DNA of 64,000 nucleotides, taken from positions 1 to 64,000 of the forward strand of contig CAIJRN010000025.1 of assembly GCA_903823115.1 (NCBI GenBank), in the 5' to 3' direction. A program made the translations under genes and the position numbers. Position 1 is the stretch's first letter, and the number at the start of each line of letters is the position of its first letter. Positions 47,495-57,546 of the stretch are shown here, one piece after another. The stretch comes from an uncultured cyanobacterium (GTDB lineage Bacteria; Cyanobacteriota; Cyanobacteriia; PCC-6307; Cyanobiaceae). Under the pieces are notes generated by a model. That model saw nothing but the letters and a program-made list of their open reading frames with translations, ran no database searches and was not told the origin of the DNA.

Positions 47495-50400
47495 TCAGGT
47501 CTCGATCAGGGCCTCGCTGTCGAGCACCAGCTGGCCGAGCCGCTCAATCTCCGCGGCCTCGGCCCCTTCCCAGAGGCCCCGGTGGTGAGCTTCAAGCAGC
47601 CGTTCGGCCATATCGCGCAGGGCCCAGGGGTTGCTCTGGCGTAGAAAAGCCAGCACCTCCGCTGAAGCCAGCCAGGTCTGGCTGATGGCGCCATAACTCC
47701 AGTCCGGCACCCGACCGGTGCTGGCGTCGTAGGCGAACAGATAATCCAGGCTAGCCGCCATTTCAAAGCCGCCCTTGTAGCCGTGGCCCTGCATGCCGCT
47801 GATCCAGCGGGGGTTCAGCAGCCGCGAGCGCAGCACCTTGTCCAGTTCCCGCTCCAGCCGGTGCAGGCGCGGCCGCTGGCTGCGGGAATGGTCGCCGAAC
47901 CACAGGGCCGGCCGCTGGCCGGAGACGCGTTCCACCGCGGCGCTCAGGCCCCCCTGGAACTGGTAATAGTCGTCGGAGTCGAGCAGGTCATGCTCGCGAT
48001 TGTCCTGGTTGTGCAGCACCACCTGAACCTGCTGCAGGCGCTGCTCCAGGCCGGCGCGATCCAGCTCGGCCTCAATCTCCGGGGCGGCCATTGCCGCCGG
48101 GCCCATTTCGCCGTCGTAGCGCCACTGGCTCCAGTTCAGGAAGGCGTCGCCCAGATCGCCGCGCTCCTCCCAGTGACCGCTGTCGATCAGGCCCTGCAGG
48201 CCGGCGCCATAGGCGCCTGGCGCCGAGCCGTAGACCCGGCCGCAGTGGCCATCGCGCCGGGCCGCAGCGGCCAGGGGATTGTCCACGTCCACCTCCGCCA
48301 GGGCTGCCACCAGCCGGGTGGCCCGGTTGAACCAGCCCACCAACTGGGGGAAGGCATCGCGGAACAGGCCGGAGATGCGCAGGGTGACATCCACCCGCGG
48401 CCGGCCCAGCAGGGCCAGGGGGATCACTTCCAGATCCACGAGTCGCCGCGTCGGCCCATCCCAGATCGGCCGCACCCCCATCAGGGCAAGGGCCTGGGCG
48501 ATGTCCTCGCCGCCGTTGCGCATCGTCGCCGTGCCCCACACCGAGAGTGCCAGCTGGCGCAGATCGTCCCCCTGCTCCTGCAGATGCAGCTCCAGCAGCA
48601 GCTCGGCGCTGCGGCGGCCCAGATCCCAGGCGGCCTCCGTCGGCAGACCGCGCAGATCGACGCTGTAGAAGTTGCGGCCGGTCGGCAGCAGATCGGGCCG
48701 GCCCCGGGTGGGAGCCCCAGAAGGTCCAGCGGCGATCCGGCCCCCCTCCAGGCCCCGCAACAGGGCCTGGCGCTCGGCTTCGCCGCAGGCCAGCAGGGCC
48801 GGCTGCAAATGCTGGCGCAGGTGTTGCAGCACGGATTCGGTGGCGGCACCGGGGACACCGGCCTGCGGTGCTGTGGGCTCGATCGCGGCGGGGGCCGGTG
48901 CTTGGGCACTGTCCGGCGCCGGGTTGGCACAATCCGCTGCAGGGTTGGCGGCGGCGCTGGCCGGGCCTGCGGCTTCCAGTTGCTGCTGCACCAGCTCAAG
49001 CGCCCAGCGTTCCAGCAGGGCGACGCCATCACCGATTCGCCGCGCTGTCGAGCCCTGCTCCAGGGTCGAGAGTCGCTGGCGGTCGGCCGGGCTGAGCGGC
49101 TCGTCTTCGCCATCGGCCCAGGGATCCAGCTCCAGATTCAGGTCCCGGGCCAGGGCCTGGGTGAGGCCGGGCAGGCCGGCCTGGGGCGCCCGGGCGAGGC
49201 AGAGCAGCAGTTCGGCCAGCAGGGGAGGCGCCGGCAGGGTGCCGTAGGTGTGCAGCCCCAGCCGGATCTGGGCTTCTTTGAGCTCGCAGAGATAGCCATC
49301 GGCCTGCTCCAGCTGCTGATCAAGATCCCGGGCCAGCCCGGGCAATTGGAGCTGCTGCAATTGCTGCGCCAACTGCTGGCGCAGCAATGAGGCCCGTTCG
49401 GCGCCCAGCTGGCTGGCCTCCCAGTACTCATCGAGCAGGGACTCCAGCGCCTGCATCGGGCCGTAGAGGCCGGCCCGGCCCAGGGGTGGGGTGAGGTGAT
49501 CCAGGATCACCGCCTGGGCCCGCCGTTTGGCCTGGCTGCCCTCGCCGGGGTCGTTGACGATGAAGGGATAGAGATGGGGCAGCGGCCCCAGGGCCCATTC
49601 GGGGAAACAGTCAGGGGAGAGGCCCAGGCCCTTGCCGGGCAGCCATTCGAGGTTGCCGTGTTTGCCCACATGCACCACCACCTGGGCGGCGAATTCCTGC
49701 CGCAGCCAGAGGTACTGGGCCAGATAGGCGTGGGTGGGGGGCAGGTCGGGGCTGTGATAACTGAGGCTGGGGTCGCGGTCGTAGCCCCGCTGCGGCTGGA
49801 TCAGCAGCAGCACCCGCCCGAAGCGCAGGCCCCGGATCGCAAAGGCCGCTCCGCCCTCGCCGCTCTCCAGGTCGCGATCGGTCTCGGGCAGCCCCCAGAC
49901 GGCCTCAAGCCGCTGGCGACCGGCTGCCGGCAACGCTTCATACCAGCGCTGATACGCGTCCAGGGGCAGATGGCCCAGGGGCGCCCGGTGACTGCTTTCC
50001 GGATCGTTGCTGCGACCGGCCAGCAGGGAGCGGATCAGGGCGTCCCCATCGGCCGGCAGGGGCTCGCCGCCGAGGCTGTAGCCCGCCTCGGCCAGCCAGT
50101 CCAGCATCAGGGCCACACTGGCCGGGGTGTCGAGGCCCACCCCATTGGCCAGTCGGCTGTTGCGCGTGGGGTAGTTGGCGAGCACCAGGGCAACCCGCCG
50201 TTCGCGGCTGGGGGTGCGCCGCAGGTCGATCCAGTGGCGGGTGAGGGAGACGATCCAGGCCAGTCGCTCCGGATCGGGCTGCAGGCATTGCAGCGCGGTG
50301 CCGAGGCGATCGCTCGCTCCTGCCAGTTCCTTGAAGGCCCCGACACGGGTGGTGATCCGGCCGTCCAGTTCCGGTAATGCAATCTGCAGGCTGAGATCGA

Positions 50401-51322
50401 GCGGCCCCAGGCCGATGCTGCTCTCTTGCCAATGGCGCTGGGACCGGCCGCTGCAGAGCAACTGCAACACGGGCACCTGCAGCCGCTCCCAGAGGGGCGC
50501 GCCCAGGCCGGCATCGTTGAACTGCACGGAGGCGAAGCCGGTGGCGCAGAGCACCGCCTCGGCTCCCTCGCGCTCCAGCAGATCCCCCACCCCCTGCTGC
50601 ACCCCCGGATCCCGCAGGCTGCTGACCCACAGCGCCCTGGGCGCCAGACCTTGCCGGCGCAGTTCCTGCAGGCAGGCCTCCACCAGGGCCAGATCGCTTG
50701 CCTGCAACAGGGCGCGGTAGAAGATCAGTCCCACCCGCGGCCCGGGCTCGTCCCGCCAGTCGTGGGGGAGCGGATCGGCACCGGGCTGCAGTTCCGGGGG
50801 CTCGGGGAGCTCACCCTTGAGCAGGCTCGCCACACACCCCAGCAGAGCCTCGAGGTTGGCGGCGCCCCCCTCGCGCAGGGCAGCGGCCAGGGCTCGGGCC
50901 AGGGGGGCGGGCACGCTGCCGAGCGATCCGAGGCTGGCGTCCTCGTCGGCCGTGCCGGCCAGCACCAGCAGCTGCCTCGGGCGGCCATCGGCGGCAGGCC
51001 GGCTGGCCCAGTGGCGCAGTTGTTCGAGGCCATAACTCCAGTGGCCCCGGCTCCCAAGAAGGCGCACGATCACCAGCCGGGCCGAGCCCAGGGAGGTGCG
51101 GATGTAGTGGTCGATCACCGCCGGATGGCTGAGCGCCGCCAGGTTCAGAGCCCGCAGCTCCACGGGCAGCAGCTGGGGCCTGGCCTGCAGCAGGTTTTCG
51201 ATCGCCACCAGATCGGTGTCGGCACTGCTGAGCAGCACCACTGGAGCCGCAGCCTGCTCCACGAACAGCTGCCCTGGCGTCTCGCCATCGTCCTGGCCTG
51301 GAACCGCCGCCAATCTGTGCAT
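47495..51322 (-). CDS. cobN: Cobaltochelatase subunit CobN
   Basis: 1275 residues, typical for CobN and homologous to the magnesium-chelatase H subunit. Recognisable stretches are VVVHVGKHGNLEWLPGKGLGLSPDCFPE, PHLYPFIVNDPGEGSQAKRRAQAVILDHLTPP, GRNFYSVDLRGLPTEAAWDLGRRSAELL, RVDVTLRISGLFRDAFPQLVGWFNRATR and PRWISGMQGHGYKGGFEMAASLDYLFAYDA. Inserts cobalt in corrin synthesis (aerobic route) with the CobS/CobT- or ChlI/ChlD-like partners, which are not in view. The gene lies divergent from ilvE-metH, 53 bp apart, and MetH needs the B12 that CobN helps make. A proline/alanine low-complexity linker is present around residue 800. Confidence 0.9.
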   Translation of the reverse strand: MHRLAAVPGQDDGETPGQLFVEQAAAPVVLLSSADTDLVAIENLLQARPQLLPVELRALNLAALSHPAVIDHYIRTSLGSARLVIVRLLGSRGHWSYGLEQLRHWASRPAADGRPRQLLVLAGTADEDASLGSLGSVPAPLARALAAALREGGAANLEALLGCVASLLKGELPEPPELQPGADPLPHDWRDEPGPRVGLIFYRALLQASDLALVEACLQELRRQGLAPRALWVSSLRDPGVQQGVGDLLEREGAEAVLCATGFASVQFNDAGLGAPLWERLQVPVLQLLCSGRSQRHWQESSIGLGPLDLSLQIALPELDGRITTRVGAFKELAGASDRLGTALQCLQPDPERLAWIVSLTRHWIDLRRTPSRERRVALVLANYPTRNSRLANGVGLDTPASVALMLDWLAEAGYSLGGEPLPADGDALIRSLLAGRSNDPESSHRAPLGHLPLDAYQRWYEALPAAGRQRLEAVWGLPETDRDLESGEGGAAFAIRGLRFGRVLLLIQPQRGYDRDPSLSYHSPDLPPTHAYLAQYLWLRQEFAAQVVVHVGKHGNLEWLPGKGLGLSPDCFPEWALGPLPHLYPFIVNDPGEGSQAKRRAQAVILDHLTPPLGRAGLYGPMQALESLLDEYWEASQLGAERASLLRQQLAQQLQQLQLPGLARDLDQQLEQADGYLCELKEAQIRLGLHTYGTLPAPPLLAELLLCLARAPQAGLPGLTQALARDLNLELDPWADGEDEPLSPADRQRLSTLEQGSTARRIGDGVALLERWALELVQQQLEAAGPASAAANPAADCANPAPDSAQAPAPAAIEPTAPQAGVPGAATESVLQHLRQHLQPALLACGEAERQALLRGLEGGRIAAGPSGAPTRGRPDLLPTGRNFYSVDLRGLPTEAAWDLGRRSAELLLELHLQEQGDDLRQLALSVWGTATMRNGGEDIAQALALMGVRPIWDGPTRRLVDLEVIPLALLGRPRVDVTLRISGLFRDAFPQLVGWFNRATRLVAALAEVDVDNPLAAAARRDGHCGRVYGSAPGAYGAGLQGLIDSGHWEERGDLGDAFLNWSQWRYDGEMGPAAMAAPEIEAELDRAGLEQRLQQVQVVLHNQDNREHDLLDSDDYYQFQGGLSAAVERVSGQRPALWFGDHSRSQRPRLHRLERELDKVLRSRLLNPRWISGMQGHGYKGGFEMAASLDYLFAYDASTGRVPDWSYGAISQTWLASAEVLAFLRQSNPWALRDMAERLLEAHHRGLWEGAEAAEIERLGQLVLDSEALIET

Positions 51323-51375
51323 GGCCCCATCCTGCAGGGTGCGGTGAGAAGATCGGGCGAACGTTTCCGCCGCTC

Positions 51376-52293
51376 ATGCACCAGTTCCTTCCCTATGCCT
51401 GGTTCGGCGGGACCTGTGTGCCCTTTGCCGAGGCCACCCTGTCGGTGGCCACCCATGCGCTCCACTACGGCACCGGTGCCTTCGGCGGCATGCGCGGACT
51501 GCCCAATCCGGTCGATGCGAACGAGATCCTGCTGTTCCGGGCCGATCGCCACGCCCGCCGGCTCAGTCAGAGCGCCCGACTGCTGCTGACGGAACTGGAC
51601 GAGGAGACCATCCATACGGCGATCCACGCCTTCATCCAGGCCAACCGCCCCACCTGCCCGTTCTATCTGCGGCCGTTCGTCTACACCAGCGATCTCGGCA
51701 TCGCCCCACGCCTGCACAACATTCAGACTGACTTCCTGATTTATGGGATCGAGATGGGGGACTATCTCTCCCCCGATGGCGTCAGTTGCCGCATCAGCAG
51801 CTGGACCCGCCAGGAGGACCGCTCCCTGCCCCTGCGGGGCAAGATCAGCGGCGCCTACATCACCAGTTCCCTGGCCAAGACCGAAGCCGTCAAGAGTGGT
51901 TTTGATGAGGCTTTGCTGCTCAACAGCCGTGGCAAGGTGAGCGAGGCCAGTGGCATGAACCTGTTCCTGGTGCGCGATGGCCTGCTGATCACCCCGAGCG
52001 TCGATCAGGACATCCTTGAGGGCATCACCCGGGCCAGCATTCTTGAACTGGCGACGGCCATGGGCATTCCGGTGCTCGAACGCCCTGTGGATAAGACGGA
52101 ATTGATGGTGGCCGATGAGGTGTTCCTCAGCGGCACGGCAGCCCGGGTCACACCGGTGCGTCGCATTGAAAACACCGAATTGCCCACACACCGGCCGATC
52201 ATGGAGAGCCTGCGGGAGCGGCTGACCGCGATCACGGAGGGCCGCGATCCCAGCTATGACCACTGGGTGAGTCGTATTCGCCTCGACACCTGA
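51376..52293 (+). CDS. ilvE: Branched-chain amino acid aminotransferase
   Basis: 305 residues, class IV aminotransferase. Motifs are [24 protein letters not shown], the lysine-containing [47 protein letters not shown] and [24 protein letters not shown]. It performs the last step of valine, leucine and isoleucine synthesis with PLP. Its stop codon shares a base with the metH ATG (TGATG), so the two are translationally coupled. Confidence 0.93.
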   Translation: MHQFLPYAWFGGTCVPFAEATLSVATHALHYGTGAFGGMRGLPNPVDANEILLFRADRHARRLSQSARLLLTELDEETIHTAIHAFIQANRPTCPFYLRPFVYTSDLGIAPRLHNIQTDFLIYGIEMGDYLSPDGVSCRISSWTRQEDRSLPLRGKISGAYITSSLAKTEAVKSGFDEALLLNSRGKVSEASGMNLFLVRDGLLITPSVDQDILEGITRASILELATAMGIPVLERPVDKTELMVADEVFLSGTAARVTPVRRIENTELPTHRPIMESLRERLTAITEGRDPSYDHWVSRIRLDT

Positions 52294-55200
52294 TGTTGGC
52301 CACCGCTGAATCCCGCCCGAGCCAGCAGCGCATCGGCTTTCTGGACCATCTGCTGGGTCCGCAGCGGCCGGTGCTGGTCTTCGATGGCGCCACCGGTACG
52401 TCGCTGCAACAGATGGATCTGGACGCTGACGATTTCGGCGGGCCAGCCCTGGAGGGTTGCAACGAGAACCTGGTCTTCACCCGTCCCGATGCGGTGCAGG
52501 CTGTGCATCGCCAGTTTCTGGAGGTGGGAGCCGATGTGATCGAAACGGACACGTTTGGTGCCGCTTCGATTGTGCTGGCTGAATATGGCCTGGAGGATCA
52601 GGCCTTTGAAATCAACAAGCGTGCAGCCCAGCTGGCACGCCAGATCGCGGACGAATACAGCAGCGCGGCCAAACCCCGTTTCGTGGCCGGTTCAATCGGA
52701 CCCACCACGAAGTTGCCCACCCTGGGCCACATCGATTTCGACACGATGAAGGCCTCGTTCCGGCAGCAGGCCGAAGGCCTGTTGGCGGGTGATATTGATC
52801 TGTTCATCGTCGAAACCTGCCAGGACGTGCTGCAGATCAAGGCAGCGTTGCAAGGGATTGAGGAGGCGATGGCCGCTGCCGCCAGTCGGCGTCCGGTGAT
52901 GGTCTCGGTGACGATGGAAACCACCGGCACGATGTTGGTGGGCTCCGATATGGCGGCGGTGGTGGCGATCCTGGAGCCATTCCGCATCGATGTGCTCGGA
53001 CTCAATTGTGCCACCGGGCCCGAGCAGATGAAGGAACACATCCGCTATCTGAGCGAGCACAGTCCATTTGTGGTCAGCTGCATCCCCAATGCCGGCCTGC
53101 CGGAGAATGTCGGCGGTGTGGCCCACTACCGCCTGACACCGTTGGAGATGAAGCTGCAACTGCTGCACTTCGTCGAAGATCTGGGGGTGCAGGTGATCGG
53201 CGGTTGCTGCGGCACCACCCCGGCCCATATCGCCAGCCTGGTTGAACTGGCAAGCGAGCTCAAGCCGGCGCCACGAGCGGTGCGTGGACGGGCCGAGATC
53301 ACCGGCTCCAATGAAGCGGCGCAAGTGCGCCCGGCCCTGGGCTATGAGCCCTCGGCCGCATCGATCTACGGCGTCACGCCCTACCACCAGGACAACTCGT
53401 TTTTGATCATCGGCGAGCGGCTCAACGCCAGTGGTTCAAAAAAGGTTCGTGAACTGCTCAATGCCGAGGACTGGGACGGCCTGGTGGCCGTGGCCCGCAG
53501 CCAGGTGAAGGAAAACGCCCACATCCTCGATGTCAATGTCGACTATGTCGGCCGCGATGGCGAGCGCGACATGCACGAGTTGGTGTCGCGCCTGGTCACC
53601 AATGTCAATCTGCCCCTGATGCTCGACTCCACCGAGTGGCAGAAGATGGAGGCGGGCCTCAAGGTGGCCGGCGGCAAGTGCATCCTCAACTCCACCAACT
53701 ACGAAGATGGCGATGAACGCTTCTTCAAAGTTTTAGAGCTGGCCCGAACCTATGGCGCCGGTGTCGTGGTGGGCACCATCGATGAAGAAGGCATGGCCCG
53801 CACGGCGGACCGTAAATTTGCGATCGCCCAACGGGCTTACCGCGATGCTCTCGAGTTCGGTATTCCAGCCCGGGAGATTTTCTATGATCCACTCGCGTTG
53901 CCGATCTCGACCGGCATCGAAGAAGATCGCGCCAATGCCGCTGCCACACTGGAAGCCATTGCCCGGATTCGCCAGCAGCTGCCAGGCGTTCACGTGGTGC
54001 TCGGCGTCAGCAATGTCAGCTTCGGTCTGTCGCCTGCGGCCCGCATCGTGCTCAATTCCGTCTTCCTGCACGACTGTTGCCAGGCCGGTCTGGATGCGGC
54101 GATTGTCAGCCCGGCGAAGATTCTGCCCCTGGCCAAGATCAGTGAGGCCGACCAGCAAATCTGCCGCGACCTGATCTACGACCGTCGCCGTTTCGACAGC
54201 GATGCTCCCGGTGCGATCTGCACTTACGACCCGCTGACCGAACTCACCACCCTGTTTGAGGGGGTTTCGGCCAAGGAAGCCCGGGCCTCAGGCCCTTCCC
54301 TGGCCGATCTGCCGGTGGAGGAGCGGCTCAAGCAGCACATCATCGATGGTGAACGGATTGGACTCGAGGCTTCACTGCAGGAAGCGTTGCTCGTCCATCC
54401 GCCGCTGCAGATCATCAATACCTTCCTGCTCGATGGCATGAAGGTGGTGGGAGATCTGTTCGGTTCCGGCCAGATGCAGCTGCCTTTTGTGCTGCAAAGT
54501 GCCGAAACGATGAAGTCCGCCGTGGCTTTTCTCGAGCCGCACATGGATCAGCAGGTTGGGCCTGACGGCCAGCCGCTCTCCAGCGGCAAGGGCAAGTTCC
54601 TGATTGCAACGGTCAAGGGTGATGTGCACGACATCGGTAAAAATCTCGTCGATATCATTCTCACCAACAATGGCTATGAGGTGATCAATCTCGGCATCAA
54701 GCAGAGTGTCGAGGCCATCGTCGAGGCCCAGCAGCAGCATCAGGCCGATTGCATCGCCATGAGTGGTCTGCTGGTGAAATCCACGGCCTTCATGAAGGAC
54801 AATCTTGATACGTTCAACAACGTCGGCATCCAGGTGCCGGTGATTCTCGGCGGCGCCGCCCTGACGCCTCGGTTTGTGCATGGCGATTGCCAGTCGGTCT
54901 ATGGCGGCCAGGTGATCTATGGCCGCGATGCCTTCGCCGATCTGCGTTTCATGGATGCCCTGATGGAGGCCAAGGCCGCCGGCCGCTGGGACGACCAGCT
55001 CGGCTTCCGCGATGGCATCCCGGCCGGCATCGCCATGGCCGCTGCCGCAGCCGACGCCGTTGACCAGCCCGCTAACGACACCAAGGTTGAGCCGGCAACA
55101 ACCGGCGCAGCTCTGAACAACAACGCTGTTGCCGATGTCAGCCGCTCCGCCAGCGTGCCGGAGGAACCGGCCCTCTCGCCCCCCTTCTGGGGTTCCGAGG

Positions 55201-56018
55201 TGTTGCTTGAGGAGCAGATTGATCTGGCGGAGGTGTTCGCCTACCTCGATCGGCAGGCCCTGTTCGCCGGCCAGTGGCAACTGCGCAAGACCCAGCAGCA
55301 GAGCCGGCCGGAGTACGAGGCGATGCTGGCCGACAAGGCTGAGCCCGTACTGGCCCACTGGATCGAGCGCTGTCTCAGCGAAAAGCTGCTCACCCCCCGC
55401 ATCGCCTACGGCTATTTCCCCTGCGGCCGCCAGGGCAATGCCGTCGTGGTCTTTGATCCCGCCGGCATGGCCGCTGGGGCGGAACCGGCGGCTGCCGGTG
55501 CTGAGCTCGGTCGCTTCCTGCTGCCGCGGCAGAAAGGCGGCAATCGCTATTGCATCGCCGATTTTTATCGCGATCTGGCGCCCCAGGACGGGGGGATGGA
55601 CCGCCCCACCGATGTGTTGCCGATGCAGGCGGTGACCATGGGCGAGCGGGCGACGCAGTTCGCCCAGCAACTGTTCAAGGCCGACCGGTACAGCGATTAT
55701 CTCTATTTTCATGGCCTCGCCGTGCAGCTGGCTGAAGCCCTGGCCGAGTGGGTCCATGCCCGCATCCGTCGCGAGCTTGGTTTTGGCGAGCAGGAGCCCA
55801 GGGAACTGCGCGAGGTGCTCGCCCAGCGCTATCGGGGCAGCCGCTACTCCTTCGGCTACCCCGCCTGTCCCAACGTGGCCGATTCGCGGTCTCAGCTCCT
55901 GTGGCTCGGCACCGATCGCATCGGCCTGACCATGGACGACAGCGACCAACTGGAGCCCGAGCAGAGCACCACCGCCCTGGTGGCCCTGCACAGCCGCGCT
56001 CGCTACTTCAGTGCCTGA
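52293..56018 (+). CDS. metH: Cobalamin-dependent methionine synthase
   Basis: 1241 residues with the four standard domains. The homocysteine-binding domain (about 1-325) has zinc ligands C239, C305 and C306 ([12 protein letters not shown]). A methyltetrahydrofolate (pterin-binding) domain spans about 360-640. The B12 cap and Rossmann domains carry DVHDIGKN with the cobalt-ligand H779, and the AdoMet activation domain is C-terminal (about 950-1241). A low-complexity linker of about 45 residues precedes the activation domain. Transfers methyl from methyltetrahydrofolate to homocysteine. Coupled to ilvE and beside cobN. Confidence 0.97.
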   Translation: MLATAESRPSQQRIGFLDHLLGPQRPVLVFDGATGTSLQQMDLDADDFGGPALEGCNENLVFTRPDAVQAVHRQFLEVGADVIETDTFGAASIVLAEYGLEDQAFEINKRAAQLARQIADEYSSAAKPRFVAGSIGPTTKLPTLGHIDFDTMKASFRQQAEGLLAGDIDLFIVETCQDVLQIKAALQGIEEAMAAAASRRPVMVSVTMETTGTMLVGSDMAAVVAILEPFRIDVLGLNCATGPEQMKEHIRYLSEHSPFVVSCIPNAGLPENVGGVAHYRLTPLEMKLQLLHFVEDLGVQVIGGCCGTTPAHIASLVELASELKPAPRAVRGRAEITGSNEAAQVRPALGYEPSAASIYGVTPYHQDNSFLIIGERLNASGSKKVRELLNAEDWDGLVAVARSQVKENAHILDVNVDYVGRDGERDMHELVSRLVTNVNLPLMLDSTEWQKMEAGLKVAGGKCILNSTNYEDGDERFFKVLELARTYGAGVVVGTIDEEGMARTADRKFAIAQRAYRDALEFGIPAREIFYDPLALPISTGIEEDRANAAATLEAIARIRQQLPGVHVVLGVSNVSFGLSPAARIVLNSVFLHDCCQAGLDAAIVSPAKILPLAKISEADQQICRDLIYDRRRFDSDAPGAICTYDPLTELTTLFEGVSAKEARASGPSLADLPVEERLKQHIIDGERIGLEASLQEALLVHPPLQIINTFLLDGMKVVGDLFGSGQMQLPFVLQSAETMKSAVAFLEPHMDQQVGPDGQPLSSGKGKFLIATVKGDVHDIGKNLVDIILTNNGYEVINLGIKQSVEAIVEAQQQHQADCIAMSGLLVKSTAFMKDNLDTFNNVGIQVPVILGGAALTPRFVHGDCQSVYGGQVIYGRDAFADLRFMDALMEAKAAGRWDDQLGFRDGIPAGIAMAAAAADAVDQPANDTKVEPATTGAALNNNAVADVSRSASVPEEPALSPPFWGSEVLLEEQIDLAEVFAYLDRQALFAGQWQLRKTQQQSRPEYEAMLADKAEPVLAHWIERCLSEKLLTPRIAYGYFPCGRQGNAVVVFDPAGMAAGAEPAAAGAELGRFLLPRQKGGNRYCIADFYRDLAPQDGGMDRPTDVLPMQAVTMGERATQFAQQLFKADRYSDYLYFHGLAVQLAEALAEWVHARIRRELGFGEQEPRELREVLAQRYRGSRYSFGYPACPNVADSRSQLLWLGTDRIGLTMDDSDQLEPEQSTTALVALHSRARYFSA

Positions 56019-56071
56019 GTGGACCTGATCGGGGGTCGAGGGGCCGTGGCAGGCTTTCCAGGCCCTTCTGC

Positions 56072-56353
56072 GTGAACGCCTTGGCCATAGCCGGACCTGA
56101 CGGTGTCGACACCGCCATCGCCTCGGGAGTTGATCTCGATGGCAGCCCGATTCCTGAAGCCATGCTCGCCCTGTACGGCGAGGTGATGGAGCTCGAAAGC
56201 CGCCGCGCTCGCAGTGGTGTCAAAAAATCGATGCGCAATCGGATCGTCAAGACCGGCTCGAAGCATCTCGATCAGGTCAGCCTCGATCGTCGTCTGCAGG
56301 AGGCCGGCTGGGAGGGACTCAAGGCCAAGGAGATCGCCTTCTTCTACGGCTGA
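56072..56353 (+). CDS. Small conserved picocyanobacterial hypothetical protein
   Basis: 93 residues from GTG at 56072 (VNALAIAGPDGVDTAIASGVD); TTG at 56080 is out of frame and rejected. A helical middle (AMLALYGEVMELESRRARSGVKKSMRNRIVK) is followed by a short helix and the end KAKEIAFFYG. The sequence looks well constrained, and I recall similar small proteins in picocyanobacteria, but no function. It starts 53 bp after metH. Its last codons and stop (56341-56356) are duplicated 18 bp downstream. Confidence 0.7.
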   Translation: MNALAIAGPDGVDTAIASGVDLDGSPIPEAMLALYGEVMELESRRARSGVKKSMRNRIVKTGSKHLDQVSLDRRLQEAGWEGLKAKEIAFFYG

Positions 56354-56618
56354 GCAGCCTTCTACGGCTGAGCAACGACCGGAGGCAGGTCGACCTGGAA
56401 AAGCTCCGGCCAGGCCTCTGAGGTCTGACCGGAAGCCACTGCTGCAGGAAGCCACTGATGCCGGATGCCACTGCTGCCGGAAGACACTGGTGGCGGCCTA
56501 AGCCCGTTCATCTTGCTGAGCATCGGCTCAGCCAGCAGGTCAGGCTCCTGGCTGGCTGTGATGGCCTGCTCACTGTGGCCTGCTCAGAGTGGCCTGCTCA
56601 CAGTGACTGGCTCACAGC
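56341..56618. repeat. Three short tandem arrays with different periods
   Basis: Array 1: 18-bp period, two copies of CTTCTACGGCTGAGCA (56341 and 56359). Array 2: 16-bp period, four copies (56431, 56447, 56463, 56479) of about GGAAGCCACTGCTGCC. Array 3: 14-bp period, four copies (56563, 56577, 56591, 56605) of about GGCCTGCTCACAGT. They sit in the interval 56354-56781, where I see no gene, RNA or promoter; the 16 and 14 bp periods are not multiples of three, arguing against coding. Confidence 0.85.
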
Positions 56619-56781
56619 GGTGTGAAGACAGCTGCGTGGAAACAGAGGCGTGAAGAGAGTGGCGTGGAGCCGCTGGGATTGGCAGGGTGCCGCGAGTGCT
56701 GCTACGGGCTCTGGAACGGCTTCGAGCAGCGGGCTCGCCCCCGTGGTCGCCAGGGAGACCAGGGGAGCCCCATGGCTGGCT

Positions 56782-57009
56782 TCAGCTGCAGAGCTCCTCG
56801 AGGGTGTCGATCACCTCCTGCTGGAATGCCTCCAGGTCATCGGAGTCGCTCAGGTCGATGCCCTCGCCGGCGGCGTTCTGGGAGAGCTCCTGAAAATGGA
56901 AGGCCCCCTCGCCATGGGCGAGGAACTCCATGGCGGAGGGCTCACCGCTTTCCTTGTAGGCGTCGCAGAGGGCCAGGAAGGCCGCATCCTCGGTGAAGTC
57001 CCAGCTCAT
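56782..57009 (-). CDS. Small acidic hypothetical protein
   Basis: 75 residues from ATG at 57009. Strongly acidic (ESGE, LSDSDDLEAFQQEVIDTLEELCS), no signal or membrane segment, with a helical pattern throughout. The base composition and third-position GC match real genes nearby. No family recognised. Its neighbour on the other strand, DUF2237, is divergent with about 135 bp between. Confidence 0.55.
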   Translation of the reverse strand: MSWDFTEDAAFLALCDAYKESGEPSAMEFLAHGEGAFHFQELSQNAAGEGIDLSDSDDLEAFQQEVIDTLEELCS

Positions 57010-57084
57010 GTAGGGGGTCGTGCCGAAAATCGGGATTGGTTCTGAATGACCTTTAACGCCTACCCCCCGGAATTCGTCAACCTC

Positions 57085-57104
57085 CTGGCAGCACTTTGTG
57101 CCAG
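57085..57104. other. Hairpin upstream of the DUF2237 gene
   Basis: CTGGCA (57085-57090) pairs with TGCCAG (57099-57104) around GCACTTTG; an alternative nested stem is GCAC-TTT-GTGC. It may be an operator or a 5' leader structure. Confidence 0.3.
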
Positions 57105-57144
57105 TCCCCCGTCAGACTGAGCCTCCGCTGAAACCGCCCAGGCC

Positions 57145-57543
57145 ATGGTCCAGGCCCCCTTTGAGGCTGCTGATTCCAGTCCTGCCGAAGCCATGAACGT
57201 GCTCGGCGAACCTCTGGTGATCTGCGGTTGCGAGCCGATGACCGGCTGGTTTCGCGATGGCACCTGCCGCACCGATCCCGCCGATCTCGGCCGTCACACC
57301 GTCTGCTGCGTGGTCGATGAGGCCTTCCTCAGCTACACCCGGGCCCAGGGCAATGACCTGAGCAGCCCGGCGCCGGCCTTCGGTTTTCCCGGCCTGCAGG
57401 CCGGCGACCACTGGTGCATCTGTGCCGCTCGCTGGCTGGAGGCCTACGAGGACGGCATGGCGCCACCGGTCCATCTGGAGTCCTGCGAGCAGAGTTGCCT
57501 GACCGTGATTCCGCTCGAGCTGCTCAGCCGCCACGCGGCCTGA
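57145..57543 (+). CDS. DUF2237 family protein
   Basis: 132 residues from ATG at 57145; an internal ATG at 57193 begins at the conserved MNVLGEPL. Family hallmarks are GEPLVICGCEPMTGWFRDGTC, DLGRHTVCCVV, GNDLSSPAPAFGFPGLQAGDHWCICAARWLEAY and PPVHLES. The many cysteines suggest a metal or redox site, though the function is unknown. Convergent with the SDR gene, with a 3-bp gap. Confidence 0.85.
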   Translation: MVQAPFEAADSSPAEAMNVLGEPLVICGCEPMTGWFRDGTCRTDPADLGRHTVCCVVDEAFLSYTRAQGNDLSSPAPAFGFPGLQAGDHWCICAARWLEAYEDGMAPPVHLESCEQSCLTVIPLELLSRHAA

Positions 57544-57546
57544 AGC

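Noticed and set aside
51323-51375. Possible cobalamin riboswitch between cobN and ilvE-metH
   Set aside because: The gap is only 53 bp, far too short for a cobalamin riboswitch, and has no B12-box-like sequence.
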